Source: Mytilus californianus
Taxonomy: Eukaryota; Mollusca; Bivalvia; Mytilida; Mytilidae
Length of the DNA stretch: 64,000 nt
Direction of reading: 5' to 3'
NCBI RefSeq assembly: GCF_021869535.1
Contig: NW_026262659.1
Coordinates: 12,082,321 to 12,146,320 of the forward strand
Below the pieces are notes generated by a model. It saw nothing but the letters and a program-made list of their open reading frames with translations. It ran no database searches and was not told the DNA's origin. Position numbers and translations under genes: made by a program. Position 1 is the stretch's first letter; every line of letters begins with the position of its first letter. Of the stretch, positions 20,441 through 31,440 are shown piece after piece.

Positions 20441-21187
20441 TGCACCCAGTTCAACTTCCGTAAAACTTAATTAATACGCCCTGTAAACTGTTCTCTGATG
20501 CATTACTGAATATTGATAACACCCCGGATTTTGAAGGGGGGGGGGGGGTCCTTAGCAAACCAATGTTTGAATTTAAACTTGTAAAATGTCAATGCATTTA
20601 TCATACATATAATTAAAACTCCATAAAGCTCCATATGGGGGACGCCACATCCTCATCCCGAAATCTGCCTCATGTTTCAGAAAGATTCGCTCAGAGTCCC
20701 TGATGATGTTTTGGTTTGTTTTCAGATTATCTGGTACATGCGGTCATGTATCCGCTGTCCTGCATCAGCTTATCGAATGGTCTCAAAGGAATAAACATAT
20801 GGACTCATCATTACATTGTGAAAAGAAGATTGATATCAATGACAATACCCCTTGCACTTCAAAACAAAACACATGGAAACCACCAAAAAAGAAATCGGTG
20901 TTGCCTAAAACATGTATAGCTGACTACACATTTCATAAAAACTTATCTGTATGGGAAAACCAGCCAACAAAATGCAAGCAAAACGGGATTACAAAACATT
21001 CAATTCAGACCCCTCATTAACTGAAGACAAAATAACAAGTCGTGTTCAGGATGCAATTGATAAGTTACAATTGTCAGACAGAATTTGCCGTGTACAAACA
21101 ATATTGCAACTAAAATATGTCAAGAATGAAAAAAATATTTTTTCAACAACACGATTCTCTTTCAAATTGTATTTTTGTGTATTTTAA

Positions 21188-21997
21188 TTGCATTGAAATA
21201 TTCTTTATCAATTTCTATTATTCATATACTCGACTGGCGGTTTCATCTGTTACTTTTCACCAAACTGGTTACGTGCTGGTTCATAATTATAGGTAAACAG
21301 TATTGCAAAATTGGATAAAAATAAATTACTGTGACATGTATGACGCTGCAGGTAACTATATGTAAAACTGAATATATTCTCGTGCCAACCAAGAAACAAA
21401 ATTTTTTTAATATTCATTCTGACCAACCAATGCATGTATATAATGTAGGGAGGGTGCTGATCTTTTTTTATTATTGAAATATCTCTATTCATTTCTAACA
21501 ATTTTAATGACTACACATGAGACTGATTTTATATATCAAATATTCATAAACTTTTTTTAAGAGAAAAATGTGCATTTCAAATGATGCTATAATGCGGGCC
21601 GTTACCCCGTTATCACAGTACAATTTATAACTAAATTTCAGTCCAGTTCTAAATTAAATCATCGGGAAAATAGATGGAGATATTATTTAATCAAATGTAT
21701 AATTATCTGTTCCAATCTTTTCTTTTTCTGTTGCTGATTGCTATGTATGAATTGTTTTTTTTTCAATTTTCGCTATTGTTTGTATGTTTGATTGTTTGTT
21801 TGTTTGCTGTTGTCTATTTTAGCATGACATGTTTGCTATTCAGATTTCAGTTTAACTCTGTTTGGCAAGTAATTATTTCTTATGACCAACGTTTGAATAT
21901 TGCATTCTTAATATTAGCTAATGATAGACAAAGAGTGAAGTTTAGAGGTATTATTTATCTCTTTAATGTTTTCGGATTGGAGATCTGCAGATTAACA
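21188..21997. other. Non-coding stretch between the two transposon genes
   Basis: AT-rich. The hydrophobic open frame at 21,674-22,039 is phenylalanine/leucine-rich because of T-runs and overlaps the 3' end of the minus-strand gene. I do not support it as a gene. Confidence 0.5.
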
Positions 21998-23698
21998 TAT
22001 GCTGTACACTTCCTCGGCTTCAATCTCCCCTTCAATTAACAAGTCGACTAACCCAAGCACTAGCTCGTCGTCATACACTCTGACGTCAATCTCAGGAATG
22101 TCGGGGTCACCGTCACAGACGTTTTCTAAATTTACAATGGGCTCTAAAATGCTTCTATGTTTTCCTCTGTGTTTTCTTCGCTTTCATTTAAAAGCTGTTT
22201 GCAAAACTTTTCAATGAGCACTTTACGGTGAGCGACAAGTATTGGATGATGGATCTGCAGCGGTGACAAATGCACGTTGGAAATTTGTAAGGTAAGCGAT
22301 GTTTTGTATATGTATTGAAGCCAATCAGTGAATCACGAAGATATCAGAATTCTCCTGGTTAAGAATCTGTACGATTTAATTCTACCTATCGCCTGTTCTA
22401 CAAAAATGCGGGTAGATGCTATGTGCTTTGTTTTTTCGACCTGCTGTGGGTTGAATTGTTTCTTATTTTTATTGGCAAACGGAGGAACCAGAAGTTGCGC
22501 ACCCTTTTCCTGAAACTGTCTCTGAAGGGTGAAACCTTTGTCGGCCATGTATACCTCGCCAGATTTAATATTATCTAACAAGCCTGACTTTTGGCACATT
22601 TCAACATCTGTTGTACTGCCAGGGAACAGGTCGGAAATGAAAGATAAAGACCCCCAAAAAGTGCAACCAACTAATACCTTCGCCGTATCATGTATGACGA
22701 CTCCAATATTTGGACCAAAATACCGACTGTTTATCAAGTTCACTAGGCTCATCAACCTCAAATTCTGTACTTTTAAATTGCCATCTCTTTACCCCAGAAT
22801 AAAAAGACAAAAAACGCTACAAATCACTAAAAGACAAAAACCACTACAAATGATTGTCTCGTGGAAACAAGGTTATAAAATACTTTTTAAATAGTGTCTT
22901 CCATGTTGCTTTGATGTATGACCTCGGCTCCCAGGGAACAGGTCGGAAATGAAAGATAAAGACCCCCAAAAAGTGCAACCAACTAATACCTTCGCCGTAT
23001 GACGACTCCAATATTTGGACCAAAATACCGACTGTTTATCAAGTTCACTAGGCTCATCAACCTCAAATTCTGTACAGTCCAAAATCATAACGCAGTTTGG
23101 AAATTTTTTAAGTATATCAGGGGGACATAATGTCTGTTATTCGTCCATTGTAGGGTTCATATTAATTTTTGAAAATATTGATTTGATGTGACAGGCCCAT
23201 GTTGACAAAACACATGAAACAGAAGATATTGAAATATTGAACATAGAAGAAAGAACGGTTTCACTTATGTCTTGTCGTAGTCTCAGTAAATACATAATAA
23301 AACTCGTCTTGTGCTGATAAAGCTCTCTGTCTACCTAAATTTCCATCCAAATTCTTCTTATCATAAGACCAATACTGTTTAGGTTTGTCAAATAGTGTAA
23401 ATAGTATCTCAAATGTGTGGTTATCAGGTAAGCCAGTTAATTCTTTTATCTTTGTATCACTGTTCTTGAAATTGTTATATCTGAATAGTTTATTACTGAG
23501 CATATGTTTTTCATTTGATAAGATAGTCATGTTTTTTTCTTGTTCTAGCGCTTTTTCTAGATCTCGTATTTTCTCTTTCAGTTTGTTCTGTTCTATTTCA
23601 TTTTCCGTGGCCGTGGGGTTTGGTTGACAAGCGTCACCAGAAGGCAGTAAAGGTAATTGAGACCGAGATTCATTTGTGAAAGAAAGTTGAATTATCAT
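21998..23698 (-). pseudogene. DDE transposase of the ISL2EU/IS4EU type (broken)
   Basis: The N-terminal part (23,698-23,261) has a coiled-coil-like stretch (KLKEKIRDLEKALEQEK) and a 'LTGLPDNHTFEILFTLF' segment typical of the region before the catalytic core. The core includes 'MILDCTEFEVDEPSELD' (first catalytic Asp; near 23,088), 'SFISDLFPGSTTDVEM', 'GEVYMADKGF' (second Asp) and 'EQAIGRIKSYRFL' (Glu), at 22,761-22,340. This is the DDE_Tnp_4-like pattern. A core segment is duplicated (22,619-22,770 and 22,932-23,078), and several stops interrupt the region 23,090-23,260. An acidic frame at about 22,150-21,998 may be the C-terminal exon. Not functional as read. Confidence 0.75.
22932..23078 (-). 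repeat. Internal partial duplication of the transposase gene
   Basis: The stretch repeats 22,619-22,770 almost exactly, starting 'cagggaacaggtcggaaatg' and ending 'cctcaaattctgtac'. It lacks five bases ('catgt') found in the other copy. The duplication splits the catalytic core and adds to the evidence that the gene is dead. Confidence 0.85.
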
Positions 23699-24050
23699 CT
23701 GCTTCTGGTTTATCTAGCTTTACTTTAGATTTTTTTTCTATCTTTTGAGTTTTGCGCGTTCACATTTTTTTCCAATTTGTTTGCCAACTGACAGGTCGGG
23801 GATACCATTTCTCAGAACTTTTTCACCAGCGAAAAAATGTTAAGAACAAATTCTTGTTGCCGTATTTACGTTTTCTTCCTCTAAGTTTAAGGCACTTAAC
23901 CACTTTTTCGTAATTTGTTTTTTGGAATTCTGAAAAAGCTCAAGTTTTGTGAATTTCTGGAATGTATTTGGGCAAACGGCACATGTCCAACCTATTATCA
24001 TTGACGTTTTCTTGTACCAGTTACTGTAAACGTTAGGGCGTCCTTAAAAA

Positions 24051-24088
24051 CAAAATGGCGTCGCAGCGTACACCAAAGAATATTACCC
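24051..24088 (-). repeat. Right terminal inverted repeat of the ISL2EU-like element
   Basis: The 38 bp are identical in reverse complement to 17,362-17,399 and are followed by AT. Confidence 0.9.
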
Positions 24089-24090
24089 AT

Positions 24091-25059
24091 GATGCATTAG
24101 ATTCTGAAACGGCGAATTACGATATTTGAAATTACTTCTGGTTTTCTTTCTTATGTTTCATGATTATTTTCTTTTTAAAAGAATGATATTTACTTGAATA
24201 TTTCAGGAAATTTTTTCAATGATAATTTGTAAAATTATTTTCCAATTTTTTAACAATCTAGCTTTAATTCAAATACACTCATTTATTATTTCATAGTATT
24301 TGTAAAGGTTAAGTTTTTTTTCTAATAACTATTCAATAAGTTAACTACCCAGATAGAATTTTACAGCAAAGGAAAAAATATCCCAGGGGAATATTTTCCT
24401 CCGGATAAAAAAACAACAACTACTGTGACATTTTTTCCTCCGGATCAAATTTCACCCGGATATAATTTTGCTTTACATATTACTAGTCCCAGCGTACATT
24501 TCAGTCCATTAATGTAACAATAACACAATGTAACCGTAGACACAAACATTATTGTTACATTCGTAATTAATCGGTTCCTTACCCAACCCTGCATTCCGGC
24601 AATTAGTCTCCAATAATTTATTTATTATTGTTACATTTCCATGTAACCGTAGCCAGTGCACACTGGTATGGTTCTCCTATACAGGAGGTTAAATATACAG
24701 AGGTAAGGTAAGGTTTCCTGTTATTACGACTGGTTTCTGGTTTGGAAATACCAAATTAAGCGTTAAGTGCTTCGCTACAGGACCAGTCGATTAATTTATA
24801 GAAAGATCAAGAAAGAGATGAACCCCTTTGAGGTAAACATTTTCACGTCATTACATTCATTTTCAGCAACCAACGCATATTTTATGTCCGCTTAAACTAT
24901 TTTTTACCACAATATATTCCCAGCGCGAAATGTAGATAATTTAGGAAATTTATTTATAAAATCAATTTTACGGGGTCGTACAAAATTTGTCAAAAAGCTA
25001 TGATAATATTGATAAATAGGGATTAAATTCCACAACGGCTTGTCATAATGATCGGAGAG
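24091..25059. other. Non-coding AT-rich stretch
   Basis: I see no gene. Short echoes include 'tttcctccggat' (about 24,405 and 24,440) and 'gttacattNNNgtaa' motifs near 24,520-24,650. None can be bounded as an element. Confidence 0.45.
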
Positions 25060-25180
25060 TAAAAGGGGTGCAAGTCAAATTCGCACCTGGTCAATTCGGT
25101 ATCAATATAAAAAAGTCAAATCGGCACCTAGTCAAATCGGCACCTATTTTTTTCAAAAGTCATTTCGGCATTTGGTTATT
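25060..25180. repeat. Short tandem repeat, 'AGTCAAATCGGCACCT' type
   Basis: Several degenerate copies of a 16-18 bp phrase (AGTCAAATTCGCACCTGG, AGTCAAATCGGCACCT twice, AAGTCATTTCGGCATTTGG) follow one another. There is no coding frame. Confidence 0.65.
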
Positions 25181-25187
25181 TAACTGA

Positions 25188-25392
25188 GGGGGGGGGTAGG
25201 AGGGGTCCTGATCCCGAAATCCCGGGCTTAAAAACATAGAATCCCGATGTCCCGAATTTAAAAAAATTTTAATCCCGACATCCCGAAATTCGAAAAAAGA
25301 ATTCCCGGATCCCGAAAGTATCAATCCCGACTTCCCGAGCTTAAAGACACCCGACTCCCGGAGTCCCGATAACGGTCCTACCCCCCCCCACC
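25188..25392. repeat. 'TCCCGA' array with G-run/C-run inverted ends
   Basis: The phrase ATCCCGAnnTCCCGA recurs at least five times with A-rich spacers. The block opens GGGGGGGTAGGAGGGG and closes GGTCCTACCCCCCCCC, so its ends are inverted repeats. It is a small foldback repeat. Confidence 0.65.
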
Positions 25393-26025
25393 TTAACTGG
25401 CACCTAATAATTATTTTTATCTATTTCTTTTTCATGATGATGCTACGAGATGTATAAAAAAATTTTAATTTGATTTTTGTTTTTCTGTTCAATCTTTAAA
25501 ATTATTAATGAAAGTGAAATAGTGCAAAAATAATTTGCTTGTAGTAGGCAGTTAGTATGGCTTTATTTTGTCAAAGTAAGGAAAGAAACATTGAAGATGA
25601 ATTATTCACTTGCAAGTGAATAATTCAACCTCATTTAATCTGTATTCATGTGATATTTAATTTAACCCTTAGCCAGAGATGGATGACGCATGAATTATGC
25701 GTGTTCAGTTATTAAAAGTTATACAGGTAACATGGGTAAAAAAAGATGATTAACATATATTTTTTACCTATAATATGAAATTAAACCAACATAGAAAAAT
25801 CCAATCAATTGCACGAGTTTGCTATCTATTTATATCTATATTTATGTTTATATCGCTTACACAATGTATATGACCGTCAGCAGTCTTTTGAGGTGAACTC
25901 AATAGATAATAAGATGGCGTCTAGACTAAAATACACCCGAAATGATGATACATATCATGCATATTATCGAGCCCATGCCTTGTAAATTGTTTATTTTAGA
26001 CTTTATAATTTGGATTCTTCAAAAT
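25393..26025. other. Non-coding AT-rich stretch
   Basis: I see nothing codable or clearly repetitive apart from a 12-bp inverted repeat, ATTCACTTGCAA/TTGCAAGTGAAT near 25,600-25,625. Confidence 0.45.
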
Positions 26026-26500
26026 TGTCAGATTTTGTATAGATAATGCATGGAAAACCTAATTTTGTGTCATAAAACGACAACTACGCCATAGAATTTT
26101 GAGATAAAACATGAGAAGATAGCTCCAATAATATGCGCCTGATAAAAAAAAGAAAAAATGGGGTCACCGGACTCCTTTTCTTGCTTCATAATAAAATAGG
26201 TTAATTCCTAACACATTCTATTGTAAAAGTTACTTTATCTGAATTATCTCTCCTTACATTTGAGTTGTCTCCCCTTATGTGACAAAGTTGAAAAAAATTG
26301 AATCAAACAGAAATATTCTGTTTTTTTGTAAAATACATCTGTAAATATGATAAAACATGTCATTTTCTGTATTAGCTTGAAAAGTCTTACATATGAATCA
26401 CCTTATACTCTCGAAATTTGCACATTTCATTAAAGATCTAGACCGATTGTTATCTGGTATTTCAAAATCCAAGATGGAGGAAGACACCCAAGCCACCTTA
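26026..26500 (+). repeat. Dispersed repeat shared with 36,190-36,670, copy A
   Basis: About 480 bp align in the same order and strand with 36,190-36,670. Shared landmarks are 'cagattttgtatagat', 'aaaaaatggggtcac', 'ttttcttgcttcataataaa', 'cacattctattgtaaaag' and 'tctagaccgattgtt..ctggtatttc'. It is non-coding. The second copy lies inside the hAT-like element, so this one may be a fragment of the same family. Confidence 0.8.
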
Positions 26501-26634
26501 ATATATCATGATAGAATGAAAAGTTTCATATTAACAGACATGGGGTACTTGAAATATGTAATTGTAGTTGACTGTAATTTATTACAATTTCTCAAGTAAC
26601 TGAATGTAATGTGTAATTGAGCATTTTTATAAGC

Positions 26635-26965
26635 CCGTTTACGGGACATATTATGGTATACCGTTGTCTGTCCGTCCATCGTCAACATGTCGTATACTAA
26701 CTCAAAAACGCTTTTCCCAATTTGCATGAAACTTTGGTGAATTGTTTATATATCTATTGACGTGAGCTCCCTTTCGATTTTTATAAATTTTAGATTTCAT
26801 ATTTCTGAGTTATATTCATTGAAAAAGGGGGACTTTCAAGTTTTTGGACAATAACTCAAATATGCTTTTAGCAGTTTTCGTGAAACTTGGGTGAATTGTT
26901 AATATCTATTGATGTAAGCTCCCTTTTGTATTTTATAAGTTTAAGTATTTAAGCACCGAATAATT
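26635..26965 (+). repeat. 'CCCGTTTACGGGACATATTATGG' repeat
   Basis: The opening has a small palindrome (CCCGTTTACGGG) followed by 'tatggtataccgttgtctgt', which I recognise as a bivalve repeat start. A roughly 150-bp module is present twice ('gaaactttggtgaattgttt' and 'gaaacttgggtgaattgtta'). Confidence 0.6.
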
Positions 26966-28502
26966 TTTTTGCCCATTTTTTGTCTTTTTTTTTTTTTTTT
27001 AATATATAGACAGGTTTTTCCAATTATCTGCCTTAGTTTGTGACGCGACTCCTAGGCGTCGTTGTAGTACGATCGCCATTACAACCGTGAAAAAAATGTA
27101 AACAAGATATACATCTATTTCCCAGACCGCATATAATTAACATTAACACACGAATGTGAAGCGTACTTGACCTCGGCAAAATTACAAAATAAATAATAAA
27201 GTAATTAGATAAAGAATGGGCATTAAAATTATAAGTGTATTGCAGTCCAGGTGTTGTGTCCTTAAAATATAACTCATTTTATTTGATACGTTAATAGAAC
27301 CGGGACATAATATTTGCGAATACGAATCCCAGGTTACATATCGATTATAATCATAATATTGATTATTATAACACATACATAAATAAAAATAAATTGTCTT
27401 GCGGGTCGAATGTGATATATCAGAAAAACCAGGTGCAATTTTATCAAACTCATAGAAATTTCTTAAGTCATGCAAACCTATAATGAGGCAGTCCTAAAAT
27501 TCAACAATCTTCTAACCCAACGGTCCTATATTCGACAGCGCCTTTTCTCCGGCGCGGGGTTACTTACATCTGAAAAAAATATACCTATAGACATGTACCG
27601 TTTGATGATAAACTTTTTCACAGAAACGATTTTTTTTGTTTGTGATTCGACTCACGTATACTGCTCAAAATTGAGTAACGTTTTCGTAATCACTTTTGTC
27701 TCTGCATGAATTGCGCTATATGCTATCAGTGCGTCGGGTCATATGTTACAGTAGACTTAACTTTGCGATTTAATTGTGCCGAAGAAGTTTTGAACTTTCA
27801 CGGCCCATGTTATCATATAGTTATTAGGTGTTCGATTCCAATTTCTTTTCAAAGTGTAGAAAAATTACTTGACATGAAACTACTAGTATGCATAGTATAA
27901 CATCATGCTCCGGCCCGTGCTGAAAATAAATGAATGTCATTAAACCACAAAAGACACAAACGTGTAAATTAAAAGCAGTGATTAGAATTATGTTTTAAAA
28001 GCGTCATTTAGTGTTTTGCCAATTTCCCCCTCCCCACCACCCCAAAACAGAAGTCTCGTATATTTTCATCCTGAATCTGTATTAGACTCCTTTATAAGTC
28101 CCCAATATATATAATACAGTGAAATACTGAATTACAGTATTACATTAGGGATGTATATTGGACCATCCGACTAAAGTGAATATATACTTTAAGCACACAT
28201 TCCTTCATATATGGACCATTAAGACGAGGTTTATAGAGAAGTGCCCTTAATAGTAAGTTTTGCTGTGATTTGTCTATGGATGCAGCTGTTTGTAAAACCT
28301 TTAAGTTTTTCAGCAAGAACTGGCACCCAGGAATAAAATAGTTTACTAGCCTTACTTTTCGAAATATGAAAGCGTCGTCCCAAATAACCAAACATCAAAC
28401 TAAGTGTTAACCTTTAAATCAGTACGATCGAGCATCAGCTGATCTGCAATATCGTAGTTGAAAAGTAAATTGTGTATTTATTCCACTAAAGTACAGAAAA
28501 CT
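26966..28502. other. Non-coding AT-rich stretch
   Basis: A long T-run lies at 26,984-27,000. The short open frames on both strands show no motif, and I cannot support a gene. Confidence 0.5.
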
Positions 28503-28514
28503 TAGTTACATAAG

Positions 28515-28771
28515 ATTTGATTTGATTTGATTTTTGGTGTTTTAACGCCACTTTTAAGCACCGCTTTTGGGCTATTTCGTGGCGGCCAGTTTTTATTGGT
28601 GGAGGAAGCTGGAGTGCCCGGAGAAAACCACCGACCTTCGATAGGAAAACTGACAATCCTAGTCAATTAAGATTGGAGTCGAGTGCACCCGCACGAGCGG
28701 GGTTCGAACTCACAACCTCAGTGTTGACTGGCTAGTGATTACAGTAGTAACTACTTAGACCACTCGGCCCC
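28515..28771 (-). mobile_element. tRNA-derived SINE with perfect 12-bp target duplication
   Basis: Read on the - strand it starts GGGGCCGAGTGGTCTAAG (tRNA A-box type). A B-box-type GTGAGTTCGAACCCC follows about 50 bp later, then a conserved central body (with 'CTCCACCAATAAAAACTGGC') and a tail of AATCAAATC repeats. TAGTTACATAAG flanks it at 28,503-28,514 and 28,772-28,783. SINEs are mobilised by LINE machinery from RNA polymerase III transcripts. I recognise the body from mollusc SINEs. It is about 257 bp long and looks complete. Confidence 0.85.
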
Positions 28772-28783
28772 TAGTTACATAAG

Positions 28784-31440
28784 ACAAGTATACAATAAAG
28801 CGTAACTGTCATTCATAATATGTCTATTTATACGCTGACGTGGTTTCCTTATTTTATTCAATTTTGAACTCCTTACTCCTTACTCCTCTGTTAACAATAT
28901 GTTTGTCTGAGTTAATGTTGTCGGAACGTCTGTCCATTTTGCAGCCTAAAGATAGTCGTCATGTATAAAAAAAAATCGTTTTTTCATACTTGTTTGATTT
29001 ACACGCATGTAGCCTCGGGGTAGGTTTTTATTATTATTATCTAAAGAAATGTGCAGGAACGGATTTAGGGGGTGCCCAGGTCCCCTTATGAAGCTTCATT
29101 CATGGTTAATTCAGACTTTTTACCGCTTCCACTACAAATTGTGTCTTGTTTGGGGACCCGCGGCCCCCTTTCAAAATCCTGGATCCATCTACTGTGTAGA
29201 TCTTCTATACAAACAGAGGCAGATGCACTGTAGTCATCGGATTAATTTTCATAGATAATTTCGTTTGACGACGTGTCAACATTCGTCTGCCAGTGTAATT
29301 TTACTTTCATAAAAAGTTTTATTAAAAAAAAAGCATCGTGTGCAGTCGGCACAACTTGTATAGTTCACATACATTATTTATTGATTTTTTTTTTGCACAT
29401 CTGAAATTTTCTACAATTATTTGGACAAATATTAACTGCACAAGAAATGCCTCCACCTTTTTTTTATAACTTTCGGCAGTATCCATAGTGAAATGAATAA
29501 GAAAATGAAGAAAATACAAATGTAAGCAGAAAATCGATAATGTTTTGATCAATACACGTGCATTATTTTTCACGGTTGTAATGGCGGATTGGTCACGTGA
29601 GAGGTTAATGGATGCGCCCATGTTTTCTAGGTCAATTATAGATAAACCCGTCTATATGGAAGATTCTTTATTTTCTATTGAACAAACAAAATAGAAAAAA
29701 TAATAATTGTAGAAACATGCCATAATTTGTGTTTAAACATGTTAAAAGAAACCATTAGTAAGTCAATGCCTTATACCTTAATCAGCTTGTTACCTACATG
29801 TATATTCAGATAGATATTGTTCGACATTGTTTTAACATAATCAACTTTACCGCACATATAGTCAATCAATAAATATAACCTATGACTATTGTTTTATTGG
29901 AAACTATATAATGACTGTTTTTACAACAGTTATGTTTGCTTGTTTAACAGGTGTTAAGCCAATTAGAGAGATAATAAAACGTACCTCTAGGTGCATGATT
30001 TTTATGGCCCTTATACCCTTGACTGTTAGACATTCAGATTTTTGGAAAAATGACTTTTACTGTTGACCAGACTTCCAAGCCGCTTTCCGAACTCGGTTCC
30101 GTATTTTATATACTTATGTACTATACAGAATTTCATTCTTAACCTGTCCATATGTTTATTGGTATTAAATGGTATTTTGAGCTATTCCTTTGGTTTATTT
30201 TTCATATTTATACGAGCTTTTGCTTTTATGTGCATGTCTTTACAATCCGTAAAAAAATCAGAATATAAATAGATCCGTTTTGTTATGGTTTTGGACTTTT
30301 TACATACCAATGATAACCAATTGCTAGACAAAATAATTCTTGAGAGAATTTCAACCTTTCTTGTCAGCTGAACTTTTAAATCATTAAAAGAAATAATACT
30401 CAGAATCATCTTGATATCCATACGAAAGACAATGCTCTTTAATAAGATTTAAGAAGTTTTTAAGAATCAAAAATTAGTAATACTGTTATATCCACGCGGT
30501 GCGTATGTATTTTGTTTACAAAGTTATAGCTGCAGACATAGGTCAAATAACGCAGGGACCAGTTCGGCTTTTGCAGAAGTTTTTCTGTCAGCAGAAGAAT
30601 TTATTTCTTTCTGAATGTTTTCACTTTTTAAAAGAATTAAAAGATGCAGAAACTTTATGAAAGGAGTAGACAGTGCTCAATAAATCATACCAAAAGTATT
30701 TAAGGAAAGTTTTACCCTTTCTCTGACAACATGGACAACGTGGTCTTGTCCATTTTGGAAACATCTACGATTATTTCATTACTATTTTAAGTTTACAACT
30801 AAACTGTTGAACCTGTATTGTTTTGAGAAAAGCATTCCCGTTGTCCATTACAAGCCCGTATTTTACGATTACTTGTCCTTGCATTGCTATTTTCAAAATC
30901 GAATATTGGATAACTACACGAAAAATAAATATAAAATATCGAGATTTGCCATCCATTTTTCAATAACTATTAATTAAACTTTATTTTAAAATCTATTTTT
31001 AACAGTGGATGGCTTGGATTAGGAATGGCATTTTAATAATACTTAAAAGACATGTCATTGGTGTAAACAGGAAATGCATAAGGGAGACAATTTTTGTGTA
31101 AAATATTTCTGGTGGCAATATTTCAAATATTCATAAAATTACCAAACACAAATTTTAAAGGTGGTTGTAATGTTTGGATTGGCAAACATTTCTATATTGA
31201 TAATCCACCTTTAATAATAAAAAAAAGACTTCTTAAAAAAAAGATTTCTATCATATTCATCTTGGAATATGATCAAATATATGTTAGCCTCTTTTAAACA
31301 TATCTTTAATAACATTTCAGTACTTATGGAAAGAGTTATTCCATTTCTTCCTTTCATATTAAAGGATATAGCAATTTTAGTTGCAAAATTGTAATTTGAT
31401 AGATGTAAATAAAAGTTAATAAATAAAGTTCCAATTTTTA
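28784..31440. other. Non-coding sequence with a short 'GGATTTAGG' repeat
   Basis: There is no supported gene. At 29,052-29,195 a short element opens 'ggaacggatttagggggtgc' and closes 'tttcaaaatcctggatcc', with inverted ends related to the repeat at 20,284. The rest is AT-rich with no recognisable structure. Confidence 0.45.

Larger units (their letters stand above)
18217..20725 (+). other. Repeat-filled intron of the SAP-SWIM gene
   Basis: The intron is bounded by GTAAGT and TTTTCAG. It contains a duplicated module with 'ggacctcaaatcaaaagacc' followed by 'ctaggtctt'/'ctaggcctc' (about 19,060-19,260 and 19,375-19,560). It also holds 'acttccggtt' motifs near 18,860-19,010, the hairpin at 19,847-19,878 and a 'gtggcggatccagaggg' repeat (20,284-20,440). 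There are no coding frames of note. Confidence 0.6.
17449..21187 (+). pseudogene. SAP-SWIM protein gene of the transposon (ORF2 type), spliced, frameshifted
   Basis: Exon 1 starts at ATG 17,449 and encodes a SAP-like DNA-binding motif ('LLKVPELQFWLRCRGISVAG'). An indel in an A-run near 17,755 moves the frame to 17,769-18,152, and a second indel near 18,145 moves it again. Exon 1 ends 'CLCKAG' at a GTAAGT donor (18,217). A 2.5-kb intron follows, with acceptor TTTTCAG at 20,724-20,725. Exon 2 resumes with 'SGTCGHVSAVL', which completes a SWIM zinc finger (CxC..CGH). A further frameshift lies near 20,980, and coding signal fades after about 21,150. In the family I recall, a YqaJ-type nuclease follows, and it is missing here. 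At least three indels make this a pseudogene. Confidence 0.7.
17362..24088. mobile_element. Degenerate ISL2EU/IS4EU-type DNA transposon
   Basis: The 38-bp terminal inverted repeats at 17,362-17,399 and 24,051-24,088 are identical (start GGGTAATATTC, end CCATTTTG). Each is flanked by AT (17,360-17,361 and 24,089-24,090), a 2-bp target site. Inside are two genes pointing toward each other: a spliced SAP-SWIM gene on + and a DDE transposase on -. This matches what I recall of ISL2EU/IS4EU elements, which carry an IS5-like transposase and a second protein with a YqaJ nuclease. I found no YqaJ domain, so it was probably lost. Both genes are broken. Confidence 0.8.

Noticed and set aside
21674-22039. 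A hydrophobic 121-codon frame suggesting a membrane protein
   Set aside because: Its Phe/Leu/Val content follows from T-runs. No conserved motif, and it overlaps the minus-strand transposase end.
28690-28771. A genuine tRNA gene on the minus strand
   Set aside because: A and B boxes are present, but the acceptor stem and anticodon arm cannot be formed, and the sequence continues into a SINE body with a repeat tail.
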